A stretch of 64,000 nt of DNA from Hyphomicrobiales bacterium (GTDB taxonomy: Bacteria > Pseudomonadota > Alphaproteobacteria > Rhizobiales > Rhizobiaceae): NCBI GenBank assembly GCA_900473175.1, contig UCKM01000005.1, positions 294,112 to 358,111 on the forward strand, in the 5' to 3' direction. Both the position numbers and the translations under genes were made by a program. Shown here in pieces: positions 28,030-36,668 of the stretch (its first letter is position 1; each line of letters opens with the position of its first letter). A model generated the notes under the pieces. It searched no databases. It was not told the origin of the DNA and worked only from the letters and a program-made list of their open reading frames with translations.

Positions 28030-28045
28030 TCGCGGAAAGCCCCGT

Positions 28046-29494
28046 TCAACCACCCTTCGCGCCCGCATTCACAGCATCTGCGTGCTTGCCCAGCCGTTCG
28101 ACGAGCATCGTATAGGCAACGTAATATTTGTAGATGTTGCTGACATACTGGACGGTCTCTCTTCCAATGATCGAGGCGGCGGCATTTTCAACATTGCCAA
28201 ACCAGACATCCGGGTTGAGGCCCATGTCCTTGGCCTTCTCGCGAAACTTGTTCAGGTTTCCGGGGCCAGCATTATATGCGGCAAACGCCAGCAGCTCGCG
28301 ATCCCGCTCGTTCAGCTTTGGCTCAGCAAGGTAGGTATCCATAAGGTAGCGCAGATACTTCGACCCTGCCTCGACATTGCGGTCCTCATTCTTGTCGATG
28401 CCTGTGATACCAATGACCTTGTCACGCGCCGTTGCAGGCAAGAGCTGCATGATGCCGACCGCGCCGCGCGGGCTGCGCTTCGATTGGTCCAGTTTGGATT
28501 CCTGATAGCCCTGCGCCATCAACATCAGATAGTCGAAGGAATAGGTCTTCCCGTGTTTGCGGAATATCTGCACGAGTTGCTTGAATTTCTCGACATCCTC
28601 GCCTGAATAGGCGCGCTGCAAGATCTTGTCGCTCTTGAAATATTTGTTGCGCAGAATGTTGCCGAAAGCTGTCCCAACCCGATGAGCAGCAACAAACACG
28701 TCGAGCTCTTTCTTGAGCAAGGGGCTGTTCTTGCGGATCGCCCAGGCAATCTGGCCATCGGTGGCGACGGCGATCTCATCGTTAACCTTGATGTCGGTGA
28801 AGATCGTGGACCAGATCACCCCCTTGTATTTGTCTACGATGGTATAGGACAACAGGCCAGCATTCACCATTTCGAGAAGGTCTTCATCCTCCAAATTCTC
28901 GTCCATGATCCGGAGCTTGATCTCTTCCTTCCCGCGGTTCTTGAAATCAGCATTGAGCTTCATCAGGTGCTCGTAATAGCTGCTTGTTTCCCGGACGGCG
29001 ATCTCCTTGCCGGAGAGATCATCTAGGTGGAGCACTTCCTCTGACGAAGGGCCGGTCACAAGGACTTCGCTGGCCTTGTCGTAAATTGGAATGGTGAAAT
29101 CGACTTGTTCGGAACGACCTGGGGTTATTGTCAGATTGGCCATGACAATGTCGCCGAGCCCCTCATTCAACGCCGGAAGCAATCGATCCCGGCCAGTTGG
29201 GATGAAAGCGACGTGAATGCGATCGATTTCGTGCTTCGTGCCAATATTCAAGGCGGTCTCCAGCGCCGTCCCAAATTCGACGGCAGTACCGTATTGTCGG
29301 CCTTGGTCAATGAAATAGATCGTCTTGCTATAAGGCACGAGTACGCGAACCAGCCGACGCTGTTTCATACCGTTGAGGTCAATAATATGCGGCTTTACGA
29401 TCGACTTGTCTTGTGCCGTTCCGAGACTGGAAGGCAACCAGAACACCAGCGTCAGCGTTAGCGTGAGAGCGGTGAAGAATAACCCCTTATGCAT
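28046..29494 (-). CDS. MltF-like membrane-bound lytic transglycosylase
   Basis: Peptidoglycan-cleaving enzyme of 482 residues. Signal peptide or anchor is 1-27. A type 3 solute-binding domain (about 45-285, LVRVLVPYSKTIYFIDQGR; VMANLTITPGRSEQVDFT) is followed by an SLT domain (about 320-450) with the catalytic Glu in QGYQESKLD, then GIMQLLPATA and FAAYNAGPGNLNKFR. This two-domain order defines MltF, where the first domain senses muropeptides. ATG 29494 follows GGGAGGTT. Regulon site C lies 193 bp upstream, matching the spacing seen at the first sulfatase. Confidence 0.93.
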   Translation of the reverse strand: MHKGLFFTALTLTLTLVFWLPSSLGTAQDKSIVKPHIIDLNGMKQRRLVRVLVPYSKTIYFIDQGRQYGTAVEFGTALETALNIGTKHEIDRIHVAFIPTGRDRLLPALNEGLGDIVMANLTITPGRSEQVDFTIPIYDKASEVLVTGPSSEEVLHLDDLSGKEIAVRETSSYYEHLMKLNADFKNRGKEEIKLRIMDENLEDEDLLEMVNAGLLSYTIVDKYKGVIWSTIFTDIKVNDEIAVATDGQIAWAIRKNSPLLKKELDVFVAAHRVGTAFGNILRNKYFKSDKILQRAYSGEDVEKFKQLVQIFRKHGKTYSFDYLMLMAQGYQESKLDQSKRSPRGAVGIMQLLPATARDKVIGITGIDKNEDRNVEAGSKYLRYLMDTYLAEPKLNERDRELLAFAAYNAGPGNLNKFREKAKDMGLNPDVWFGNVENAAASIIGRETVQYVSNIYKYYVAYTMLVERLGKHADAVNAGAKGG

Positions 29495-29676
29495 TGCCAG
29501 AACCTCCCATTTGGATGGCCGGAGCTAATCTTTTTTCGGCACAGGTTTTCTTAGGCGGTAGACAATCAAACGATGCCTTGCCGGCTAATTTCACTCCACT
29601 GTCGGAAGCCATAATCCCCCACCCCGGATGAGCACAGCAATTCTGGTAAAATCTTATCACAAGTGCCAGCTAAAAA

Positions 29677-29692
29677 TGAACGTAACAGTTAA
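29677..29692 (-). promoter_or_regulatory. Regulon motif, site C (transglycosylase promoter)
   Basis: TGAACGTAACAGTTAA; 14 of 16 positions match AGTACGTWACRGTWAM, and CGTAACAGTTAAT is identical to site B. It overlaps the stop codon of the upstream TPR gene and is centred 193 bp before the transglycosylase ATG. Confidence 0.6.
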
Positions 29693-31425
29693 TTGGCTTT
29701 GGCGATCGGTTGGGGCAACGGCAGCCCGGCCTTCATCAGTCCGGTCCCGAGCGTGTCGATGAGTTCGGGAGCATAGTGGCGCGCGGTCATGTCAACCTGA
29801 AAGGACGTCCAGAAATGATCGCGATAGGCATTCAGGCGGTCTGTCGCTTCTTTCACGTTCGGTGCATTCCCCAATTGGCCCGACGCAGCCAACTCCAGAA
29901 CATCGGCGACATAGTTGCCGGAATGTCCCAACCGCTGGACACGAAGGAGTGCCGCCGTGAATTCTCCGCGCCGATATGCATCGAGTGCCAGAGTCAGTTC
30001 CGCATCGTCGTGCGGACCGTTCTCGATTGTTCCGGCCTTGGTAGCCAGGTTTACGCCCTCGGCCCAATTGCCGTTCGCGAAGAACATCGCACCAAGTGTG
30101 GCGGGAATGACGCTGTTGTTCGGGTTAAGCGCCATGGCACGATATCCCGAGATGAAAGCGGCTTCGATCTGACCATTGCGGAACTGCGCCAGCATCTGCG
30201 CGTATCCGGCACGATCCGACATTGGCGCCAGAATCACGGCCTTGTTGGCTAATGCCAAGGCGCGTGCCGTCGTTTCGTTGACCGTCTCAGGCGCCTCTGA
30301 CCCGAGGAGCACGATTGCAAGTTCCGCATTGGCGTCAGGATCATTCGGTGCGGACTTTAGCGTGGCGTTGAGGCAGGCTTTTGCGGCGTCGATCTGGTTT
30401 GCGTCGCGTTGCTCAACGGCAACCGCCGAACGAAGGACACAACCATTGCCGAGGCTCGGGACGGCGAGCTCACGAGAGAGTTCAATACTGTTGATCACGC
30501 CGCGCAAGCCGGCGAAGCGCGTGGCGAGAAGCGAGACGAGTTCGCGGCGCAACTCAATTTGTGGCCTTCCGTCCGGAAGGACGCGTTCGACCCCAGAGCG
30601 CAATGCTTCTCCGCTCACCGGATCGGCGACTTGCCACCAGACGGAGCGCTCGTCCTCGGCCGGATGGTATTTAAGGACCACATTGTAAGGGTTTGTGGTT
30701 TGGCGCGGCGCGTTGAACAGACTGGCCGCAGACCGTGCGCCGGTGCTGCGCATTTCCCCGGCGGCGAGCTTGAGGGTTTGAAACTGCGAAAGCGCCGTCA
30801 TCAGGTAATCGCGGATGAGTCCGGCTTCACTGTCCGTCTCGTCTCCAGCCAGCTTCATCTCGATCGCCACGGTGGGCTTTTCGGAGAACAGGGGTGCCCG
30901 GACTGAGGCGTAAGCGATGAAGCCAACCGCAACGGAGGCGATGGACGCGGCAAGAATCAAACGCCTGTTGACGACGGTACTTCGCCATCTGGAAAGGGTT
31001 GGCACGATGTTGGGCTCATCGGCGACATCGCAATCGTCAACGATTTCGCCTTGGGGCGGCGCTTTGGTGAAAACGGGAATATACCGCCCGCGCGGGAGTT
31101 CGATGCGAACACTTCCTTCCTCTGCCCTGGATTCGTAATACTGGGCAAGGGATGCGCGAAGCCTAGTCGCTTCAATACGGACGATTGGATCTGTCGTGGG
31201 ATCGAAACTGGTTGGCCGGCCAAAAACATCGACGGCAATCGTGTAGGCCTTTACCGTAGCGGCACGCCCTTCAAACATCGCCTGGGCGACAAACCTCAAG
31301 AAATTCCGGTTTCGCTCTGTCGAATGAAATTGCGGATCCGATAAAAGCCTGTCGAGCTCCACCCGCGCGTCACGCTCGGTAACTTTCTCCGCGTGTGGTA
31401 CGTCGACATTGAAGTCAACTTCCAT
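29689..31425 (-). CDS. Membrane protein with rhizobial FGR-type N-terminal domain and TPR repeats
   Basis: Protein of 578 residues. The N-terminal ~115 residues form a domain common in rhizobial adenylate-cyclase-like and TPR proteins (FLRFVAQAMFEGRAATVKAY, VDVFGRPTSFDPTTDPIVRI, RIELPRGRYIPVF), which I regard as probably DNA- or nucleotide-related. One transmembrane helix follows at about 148-170, then a TolB-like periplasmic part, and TPR-like helices at about 330-560. The topology (cytosolic sensor-output domain, helix, periplasmic repeats) resembles CadC/ToxR-type one-component regulators. Function unknown. The ribosome site before ATG 31425 is poor. Confidence 0.7.
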   Translation of the reverse strand: MEVDFNVDVPHAEKVTERDARVELDRLLSDPQFHSTERNRNFLRFVAQAMFEGRAATVKAYTIAVDVFGRPTSFDPTTDPIVRIEATRLRASLAQYYESRAEEGSVRIELPRGRYIPVFTKAPPQGEIVDDCDVADEPNIVPTLSRWRSTVVNRRLILAASIASVAVGFIAYASVRAPLFSEKPTVAIEMKLAGDETDSEAGLIRDYLMTALSQFQTLKLAAGEMRSTGARSAASLFNAPRQTTNPYNVVLKYHPAEDERSVWWQVADPVSGEALRSGVERVLPDGRPQIELRRELVSLLATRFAGLRGVINSIELSRELAVPSLGNGCVLRSAVAVEQRDANQIDAAKACLNATLKSAPNDPDANAELAIVLLGSEAPETVNETTARALALANKAVILAPMSDRAGYAQMLAQFRNGQIEAAFISGYRAMALNPNNSVIPATLGAMFFANGNWAEGVNLATKAGTIENGPHDDAELTLALDAYRRGEFTAALLRVQRLGHSGNYVADVLELAASGQLGNAPNVKEATDRLNAYRDHFWTSFQVDMTARHYAPELIDTLGTGLMKAGLPLPQPIAKAN

Positions 31426-31572
31426 GATAGAGCCCCGCCCCGTTCATCCGCCGGTAGAATTGACCGGAATGAGCCAGGAAGCCATTGGGAAAACTCCCTA
31501 TGTCGCTCCGGAATTGTACTGATGCGCCTCCATATCACAGAAGACGCCACAATTGTGTCGTTATTTGTCTAC

Positions 31573-31929
31573 TCACGAGGTCTTGCCGCGTGTCGCTATG
31601 CAGATATCGATGACCTCGCCCTCGATGTCGGAACAGAGTGTCTCATACTCGGCGATCAGTTTGAGATCGTTGGAACCTATACGCCGCAGGCGATCCAGTG
31701 TGGAACTTGCCTCGTCGAAGGCGTCGCAAAGGCTGAGCAAGGTCGAATTTCGCGCACTGAGCACTTGCAGCTGTCCGCGCATTGCAGGCAACTTGAGCAT
31801 CAATTTCCAGAGTCCCCTTTGCGCAGACGCCGTCGACATCACCTTTTTGTGAACCCATTCTTGGTTGACCGGTTCAAACTGTGAAACATGAGCGGGAGGC
31901 AAAGCTGATCGACTATATCCGATGTGCAT
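31573..31929 (-). CDS. Small helical protein, start uncertain
   Basis: The C-terminal ~85 residues form a coherent charged helix-rich protein (LRRIGSNDLKLIAEYETLCS; STLLSLCDAFDEASSTLDRL). Two starts are possible: ATG 31929 (118 residues, GGGAG directly against the ATG) or ATG 31839 (88 residues, AAGGTG directly before). It has no signal peptide and no family recognition. Site D of the regulon motif is 40-55 bp upstream of 31929, in the same relative orientation as at the other targets, which supports a real transcription unit. Confidence 0.5.
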   Translation of the reverse strand: MHIGYSRSALPPAHVSQFEPVNQEWVHKKVMSTASAQRGLWKLMLKLPAMRGQLQVLSARNSTLLSLCDAFDEASSTLDRLRRIGSNDLKLIAEYETLCSDIEGEVIDICIATRGKTS

Positions 31930-31969
31930 CTCCCGGTTCCGATCATACAATGATGCGGCGCACTGTGGG

Positions 31970-31985
31970 AGTACGTTACGGTAAA
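31970..31985 (-). promoter_or_regulatory. Regulon motif, site D
   Basis: AGTACGTTACGGTAAA, a full match to AGTACGTWACRGTWAM. It forms a divergent pair with site E, 117 bp away. Its orientation points to the leftward small helical gene. Confidence 0.7.
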
Positions 31986-32096
31986 CACCTGGCAATGTAC
32001 CCTCTTCACCGTCGGCTACGGGCGGGCGTGAAAAACCCAGTCCTTTTTATGAAAATCGATGTAACAGGTTCAGGCGCCGCTCTGGAATAGCGCAAC

Positions 32097-32112
32097 GTTA
32101 CTGTAACGTACT
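32097..32112 (+). promoter_or_regulatory. Regulon motif, site E (barrel gene promoter)
   Basis: GTTACTGTAACGTACT on the plus strand, the reverse complement of a full consensus match. The extended region CAACGTTAC-T-GTAACGTAC is a nearly perfect inverted repeat. The centre is 67 bp before ATG 32169. Confidence 0.7.
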
Positions 32113-32168
32113 CCCCTTGCCCGCTTGGATGTGGCTCACCTGCGGTTTTCAACACGAGGTGATTGCTG

Positions 32169-32963
32169 ATGAGTTTTTTTAGAACGTTGATCATTGTGAT
32201 GGCCGGGATCGCAACCTGGCCGCAAGTTGCGAACGCCCAGCAACACGAAGACGTCAACGCGGCCAACAATCCGTTGACGCCGAAGATCACTTTAAACTTT
32301 CACGACTACTACGTTCCCGAACTCGGCGGCTTGCCGGGGGATCGCCAAGCGAACCAATTTCTTCTGCGCGGCCTTGTCCCTTCCGATTTGTTCGGCGCGC
32401 CCCAGCTGATCCGCTTCACACTTCCCGTCGCAACTGCTCCCGAGTTTCCCAGCGGATATACGACCGGGCTCGGGGACCTCACTTTGATGGACGTATTCCT
32501 CATACCCGGCAAGGAGGTATCCTTCGGCGCCGGCCCGCTTTTCGTTTTGCCGACGGCGACGGACGACGCGCTCGGAAATGGCAAATGGCAAGCGGGCATT
32601 GCTGGTGTGGCGGTCGCTCCACAAGGCTGGGGCCTCATCGGCGGCCTTGCCACCTACCAGGCATCGTTCGCAGGCGAGAGCGACCGCAACGACGTCTCGC
32701 TTGCAACCTTCCAACCGATCGTCAACTTCAATCTGAAGGACGGCTTTTACCTGAGATCGACGGCCATATGGAACTTCGACCTTGAAAGCGGAAATTACTC
32801 AGTGCCCGTCGGCTTCGGCGTGGGCAAGGTCTTCCAGGTCAGTGACAAGGTCACGATGAATCCCTTTGTCGAGCCACAATATACGGTCTTCGACCATGGC
32901 CGAGGCAATCCGGAATGGCAGGTGTTCGTTGGCGTCAATTTCCAGTTTGCACTTGGCAAATAG
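32169..32963 (+). CDS. Outer-membrane barrel-like transporter protein
   Basis: Protein of 264 residues with signal peptide 1-23 (QVANAQ). The mature part alternates aromatic and polar residues in beta-strand rhythm (FLRGLVPSDLF, LTLMDVFLIPGKEVSFGAGP, MNPFVEPQYTVFDHGRGNPE) and resembles the MetA-pathway/phenol-type outer-membrane barrel family. It ends FQFALGK, so the terminal aromatic is not last. ATG 32169 follows GAGGTG. The 7-bp gap to the convergent next gene leaves no room for a terminator. Substrate unknown; it is controlled by site E. Confidence 0.75.
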   Translation: MSFFRTLIIVMAGIATWPQVANAQQHEDVNAANNPLTPKITLNFHDYYVPELGGLPGDRQANQFLLRGLVPSDLFGAPQLIRFTLPVATAPEFPSGYTTGLGDLTLMDVFLIPGKEVSFGAGPLFVLPTATDDALGNGKWQAGIAGVAVAPQGWGLIGGLATYQASFAGESDRNDVSLATFQPIVNFNLKDGFYLRSTAIWNFDLESGNYSVPVGFGVGKVFQVSDKVTMNPFVEPQYTVFDHGRGNPEWQVFVGVNFQFALGK

Positions 32964-32969
32964 CAACCG

Positions 32970-33626
32970 CTACTTGGCAGCGATCTGACTGAACGATATG
33001 CCGTCGATCTCTCCGCCTTTCAGCCTGTAGACAAGCGCCTGTAGGGTGATGACGCCGTTGGCGTCGGGACCGTGCTCATTCGAATAGCGAATGATTCCGT
33101 CGTCTACGGATTCGCCAAAGGTTTTCTGCAATTGCGGGGCGCCATCCTTCAAACCCGGGACGGGCAGAACCCACATGGTCAAGGTTTCGGGGCCCTGAGA
33201 ACAGCCGGACCGCGCAGTGTCGCTTTCCTCTGCTGATACCATGGTCAGCAACCGCTTCGACCCGCCACCGGCTTCGCCGTTGGAAATGAACCAGAGGTTG
33301 GATGCGTGGCCGTCGAGCGCAACCTGGTAGCACAACCAGTTGGCGGATGCAGGCCCCTCGGCGCGCTTCCTGATCTCACCACCGAATTCCTTCTGAACCT
33401 GATCAAGCGTAGTCTGGCCGAACCGTACGTCCAGAGTATCGGCTTTGATCAGATTTTCGAAGGGCTTGGGCATTGAATAGGATGTGGATTTCGCGGTCCC
33501 GCCCGAAAGGATGAGTGATGGAAATCCTGACAGTTTTACATCGTCGGCGTGGGCCAAGTTTGCAGGTAGCTGCAAACCTGCCATGATTGCTATCGCGCAC
33601 ATTGTCGTAACCCGCGCCGCGTTCAT
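32970..33626 (-). CDS. Periplasmic hypothetical protein
   Basis: Protein of 218 residues with a signal peptide (1-27, ending AHADD). The mature part includes LDVRFGQTTLDQVQKEFGGE, which resembles the small SmpA/BamE-type or DUF-like modules that start with a GxTxxxVxxxFG helix, and one Cys pair (WLCYQV, SGCSQG). No family is assigned. ATG 33626 follows GGAGAG. Site F lies 70-85 bp upstream, so it belongs to the candidate regulon. It diverges from the second sulfatase. Confidence 0.72.
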   Translation of the reverse strand: MNAARVTTMCAIAIMAGLQLPANLAHADDVKLSGFPSLILSGGTAKSTSYSMPKPFENLIKADTLDVRFGQTTLDQVQKEFGGEIRKRAEGPASANWLCYQVALDGHASNLWFISNGEAGGGSKRLLTMVSAEESDTARSGCSQGPETLTMWVLPVPGLKDGAPQLQKTFGESVDDGIIRYSNEHGPDANGVITLQALVYRLKGGEIDGISFSQIAAK

Positions 33627-33693
33627 TCAGCTCTCCTGCTCATCTGGCAATAAGACTCTGCCCCTATCATGGCCCCAAGTGCCGAGGTCAAAA

Positions 33694-33709
33694 AGTACTT
33701 AACTGTTAC
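33694..33709 (-). promoter_or_regulatory. Regulon motif, site F
   Basis: AGTACTTAACTGTTAC; 14 of 16 positions match AGTACGTWACRGTWAM. It is centred 78 bp before ATG 33626. With site G it forms the second divergent pair, in the 319-bp region between the two genes. Confidence 0.6.
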
Positions 33710-33768
33710 AAAGTCACTTTTCCCGCTCGGTCGCTTCAGCGACGACGGCGGCGGAATGTTGGGCCTCC

Positions 33769-33784
33769 GTTACTGTTACGTACT
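33769..33784 (+). promoter_or_regulatory. Regulon motif, site G (second sulfatase / Bat operon)
   Basis: GTTACTGTTACGTACT on the plus strand, the reverse complement of a full consensus match; GGAAGTACGTAACAGT is identical to site B. The centre is 172 bp before ATG 33946, close to the spacing at sites A and C. Confidence 0.7.
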
Positions 33785-33945
33785 TCCTTCGCGGCGGAAT
33801 CGCCGAAAGCATGCAGCAGTCCAACCACAACCAAGGACAACCATTCGCGCCGCGTTCATCCGGCAGAGCTATGAAGGCAGGCCTGTGGGCCGACAGACAG
33901 GAGAACGTCATGCAATTCGTTGCCCGTCTCCAAAGGAGAGACACC

Positions 33946-35604
33946 ATGTCCGTTGAACGGAAACCCCAATTCAGCTCGCTTTGGCGAACCCTCTTTGCAG
34001 GCAGTGCCAGGGCCCGGGGATCATTGCTTGCCAGTGCGGCCATCATGACGGGGATTGCGTTCGCCCAATGGGCCGGCGTGCAGCAGGCGCAGGCGCAGGA
34101 TGCCGCCAAACCCAATATTCTTGTCATATTCGGCGACGATATCGGCCAGACCAACATCAGCGCCTATTCGATGGGGGTTATCGGTTACAAGACTCCGAAC
34201 ATCGACCGCATCGCCAAGGAAGGCATGATGTTCACGGACTATTATGCCGAGAATAGTTGTACGGCTGGCCGCTCGACCTTCATAACGGGACAGGTTTGCC
34301 TGCGCACTGGCCTGTGCAAGGTTGGCGCTCCCGGCGCGCTCGTTGGCTTGCAGCCGGGTGACATAACCATCGCCCAGGCCCTGAAGCTCTTGGGCTACGC
34401 CACGGGACAGTTTGGCAAAAACCATCTTGGCGACAGGGATGAATATCTGCCAACCAATCATGGTTTCGATGAGTTCTTCGGCAATCTCTACCACCTTAAC
34501 GCCGAAGAGGAACCGGAAGCTCCCTACTGGCCGAAGGATGATCAGGAATTCCTGAAAGCATATAATCCGCGCGGCGTAATCAAGGCGTCGGCTGATGGCA
34601 AGATCGAGGATACCGGTGCGCTCACGAAGAAGCGCATGGAGACCATCGACGACGAAACCACGGCCGCAGCCATCGACTTCATGGGGCGGCAGGTGAAGCA
34701 GAAGAAGCCGTTCTTTACCTGGATGAATACGACCCGCATGCACCTGTTCACCCATGTACGCGAATCGATGCGCGGCCAGAGCGGCATGCCCGGCAACGAA
34801 TATGGCGATGGCATGATCGAGCATGACGGCGATGTCGGCAAGCTATTGAAGGCGCTCGATGATCTCGGCATCGCCGACAACACCATCGTCATCTATACGA
34901 CCGACAATGGCCCCAACCAGTTCTCTTGGCCCGATGCGGCGACGACACCGTTCCGTAGCGAAAAGGACACCAACTGGGAAGGTGCCTTCCGCGTTCCGGC
35001 GATGATCCGATGGCCGGGCCATGTACAGGCCGGACAGATTTCCAACCAGATCGTCTCGGGCCTCGATTGGTTCCCGACGCTGCTGGCCGCGGCCGGCGAT
35101 CCCGATGTGAAGGACCGTCTGCTCAAGGGATGGCAACCGGAGGGAGCTACCACCACCTTCAAGAACCACCTCGACGGCTATAATCAGCTCGACTATCTCA
35201 CGGGCAAGTCGGACAAGAGCGCACGCAGCGACTTCTTCTATTTCAACGATGACGGCGAACTTGTTGCGACACGATTCGATGACTGGAAGGTCATCTTTGC
35301 CGAACAACGCAAGCCGGGCGGATTCGAAGTATGGTCTGAACCCTTCGTCAAACTTCGCGTACCGAAACTCTTCAACCTGCGAATGGACCCCTACGAGCGG
35401 GCCGACGTCGTTTCCGACCAGTACAATGATTGGCGCGTCAGAAACGACTATCTGTTCGTGAAAGGCACGCTGAGGGCAGCCGCACTGCTTGATACGTTCG
35501 TCGCCTATCCCCCCAGCCAGCGTCCCGCCAGCTTCAGCATCGATCAGATCGAAGAAGCTGTGCACCAGCAAATCGAGAAGCATTTCGAGGAAACACAGAA
35601 ATAG
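33946..35604 (+). CDS. Sulfatase with CTAGR active-site motif
   Basis: Type I sulfatase-fold enzyme of 552 residues, exported by a long signal peptide (about 1-50, ending AQAQ). The metal site is IFGDDIGQTN (Asp64-Asp65). The active-site element is CTAGR (Cys105), a CxAxR variant instead of the usual CxPxR. The rest is typical: TGQFGKNHLGD, TTDNGPNQFSWPDA, FRVPAMIRWPGH. Start is ambiguous: both ATG 33946 (AAAGGAGAG) and ATG 33910 (CAGGAG) have good ribosome sites; the mature protein is the same. A 10-bp hairpin and 84 bp separate it from moxR. Substrate unknown. Confidence 0.92.
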   Translation: MSVERKPQFSSLWRTLFAGSARARGSLLASAAIMTGIAFAQWAGVQQAQAQDAAKPNILVIFGDDIGQTNISAYSMGVIGYKTPNIDRIAKEGMMFTDYYAENSCTAGRSTFITGQVCLRTGLCKVGAPGALVGLQPGDITIAQALKLLGYATGQFGKNHLGDRDEYLPTNHGFDEFFGNLYHLNAEEEPEAPYWPKDDQEFLKAYNPRGVIKASADGKIEDTGALTKKRMETIDDETTAAAIDFMGRQVKQKKPFFTWMNTTRMHLFTHVRESMRGQSGMPGNEYGDGMIEHDGDVGKLLKALDDLGIADNTIVIYTTDNGPNQFSWPDAATTPFRSEKDTNWEGAFRVPAMIRWPGHVQAGQISNQIVSGLDWFPTLLAAAGDPDVKDRLLKGWQPEGATTTFKNHLDGYNQLDYLTGKSDKSARSDFFYFNDDGELVATRFDDWKVIFAEQRKPGGFEVWSEPFVKLRVPKLFNLRMDPYERADVVSDQYNDWRVRNDYLFVKGTLRAAALLDTFVAYPPSQRPASFSIDQIEEAVHQQIEKHFEETQK

Positions 35605-35631
35605 GCAGCTCGAGCAAGCTGCGAACCAGGT

Positions 35632-35663
35632 TCGAGACGCGTCAATCACCTGGCGCGTCTCGA
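35632..35663 (+). terminator. Hairpin between sulfatase and moxR
   Basis: Stem TCGAGACGCG / CGCGTCTCGA, 10 bp perfect, loop of 12. No T-run follows, so it may only reduce read-through from the sulfatase into the MoxR operon. Confidence 0.5.
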
Positions 35664-35688
35664 GAGTCATTCACAGTTGGGGATCGCA

Positions 35689-36663
35689 ATGACCGCTCGC
35701 GACGACATTCTCTCGCTCGGCAAGCGCATGGGCAAGTCAATCATCGGCCAAGAGGCAATGATCGAACGCCTCCTGCTCGGCCTGCTCGCAAACGGACATC
35801 TCCTTGTGGAGGGCCTCCCTGGTCTTGCCAAGACAAGGGCGATCAAGAGCCTCGCCAAGAATCTGGACGCTGGCTTGTCGAGGGTGCAGTTCACGCCGGA
35901 CCTTTTGCCCGCAGACATCACGGGGTCCGAAATCTATTTCAGCGAGGGTGGCAAGGGCGAGTTCAAGTTTCAGCAAGGGCCGATCTTCGCCAATCTGATC
36001 CTCGCGGACGAAATCAACCGCGCACCTGCCAAGGTACAGTCGGCACTCCTCGAAGCGATGGAGGAACGGCAGGTGACCGTCGGCGGCAAGAGCTATCCTC
36101 TTCCCGATCTTTTCATGGTGATGGCAACACAGAATCCAATTGAGCAGGAAGGCACCTATCCGCTGCCCGAAGCGCAACTTGACCGTTTCCTCATGCATGT
36201 CGAAGTCGGCTATCCGGAAGAACAATCTGAAGCCGCGATCATGCGGCTTGTTCGGGGGGAGGAGAACGAGGTGAAGGGGAAATCGGCCAAACCTGACGAA
36301 AAGCTCGACCCCAAGGCTGTGTTTGACGCGCGCAAGGACATAGCGGCGATAACCGTATCCCAGCCGGTTGAGGACTATATGGTGGCGCTGGTCTTCGCGA
36401 CCCGCTACCCGGCAAAATACGACAAGGACCTCGCCAAATGGCTCCAGGTCGGCGTCAGTCCGCGCGGTGTCATCGGGTTGGACAAGGTTTCGCGTTCCTA
36501 TGCGTGGCTCAAGGGCCGCGATTACGTCACTCCGGACGACGTCAAGGCGATCGTGCACGATGTCTTCCGGCACCGGCTCATCCTCTCCTATGAAGCACAT
36601 GCGGGAGATATAGGTCCGGACAAAGTCATCGACCGGATCGTTGAACTCGTGGCGGTGGCCTGA
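35689..36663 (+). CDS. MoxR-family AAA+ ATPase
   Basis: Cytosolic chaperone-like ATPase of 324 residues. Walker A GLPGLAKT is at 42-49, Walker B LILADEINRAP near 105, then MATQNPIEQEGTYPLPEAQL (sensor region) and the C-terminal lid. MoxR proteins work with VWA-domain partners in maturing or assembling envelope or metal enzymes. It opens a tightly packed operon MoxR-DUF58-DUF4381-BatA-BatB-BatD. ATG 35689 follows GGGGA. Its position just behind a sulfatase and before the formylglycine-generating enzyme suggests, but does not prove, a role in sulfatase assembly. Confidence 0.95.
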   Translation: MTARDDILSLGKRMGKSIIGQEAMIERLLLGLLANGHLLVEGLPGLAKTRAIKSLAKNLDAGLSRVQFTPDLLPADITGSEIYFSEGGKGEFKFQQGPIFANLILADEINRAPAKVQSALLEAMEERQVTVGGKSYPLPDLFMVMATQNPIEQEGTYPLPEAQLDRFLMHVEVGYPEEQSEAAIMRLVRGEENEVKGKSAKPDEKLDPKAVFDARKDIAAITVSQPVEDYMVALVFATRYPAKYDKDLAKWLQVGVSPRGVIGLDKVSRSYAWLKGRDYVTPDDVKAIVHDVFRHRLILSYEAHAGDIGPDKVIDRIVELVAVA

Positions 36664-36668
36664 GTGCC

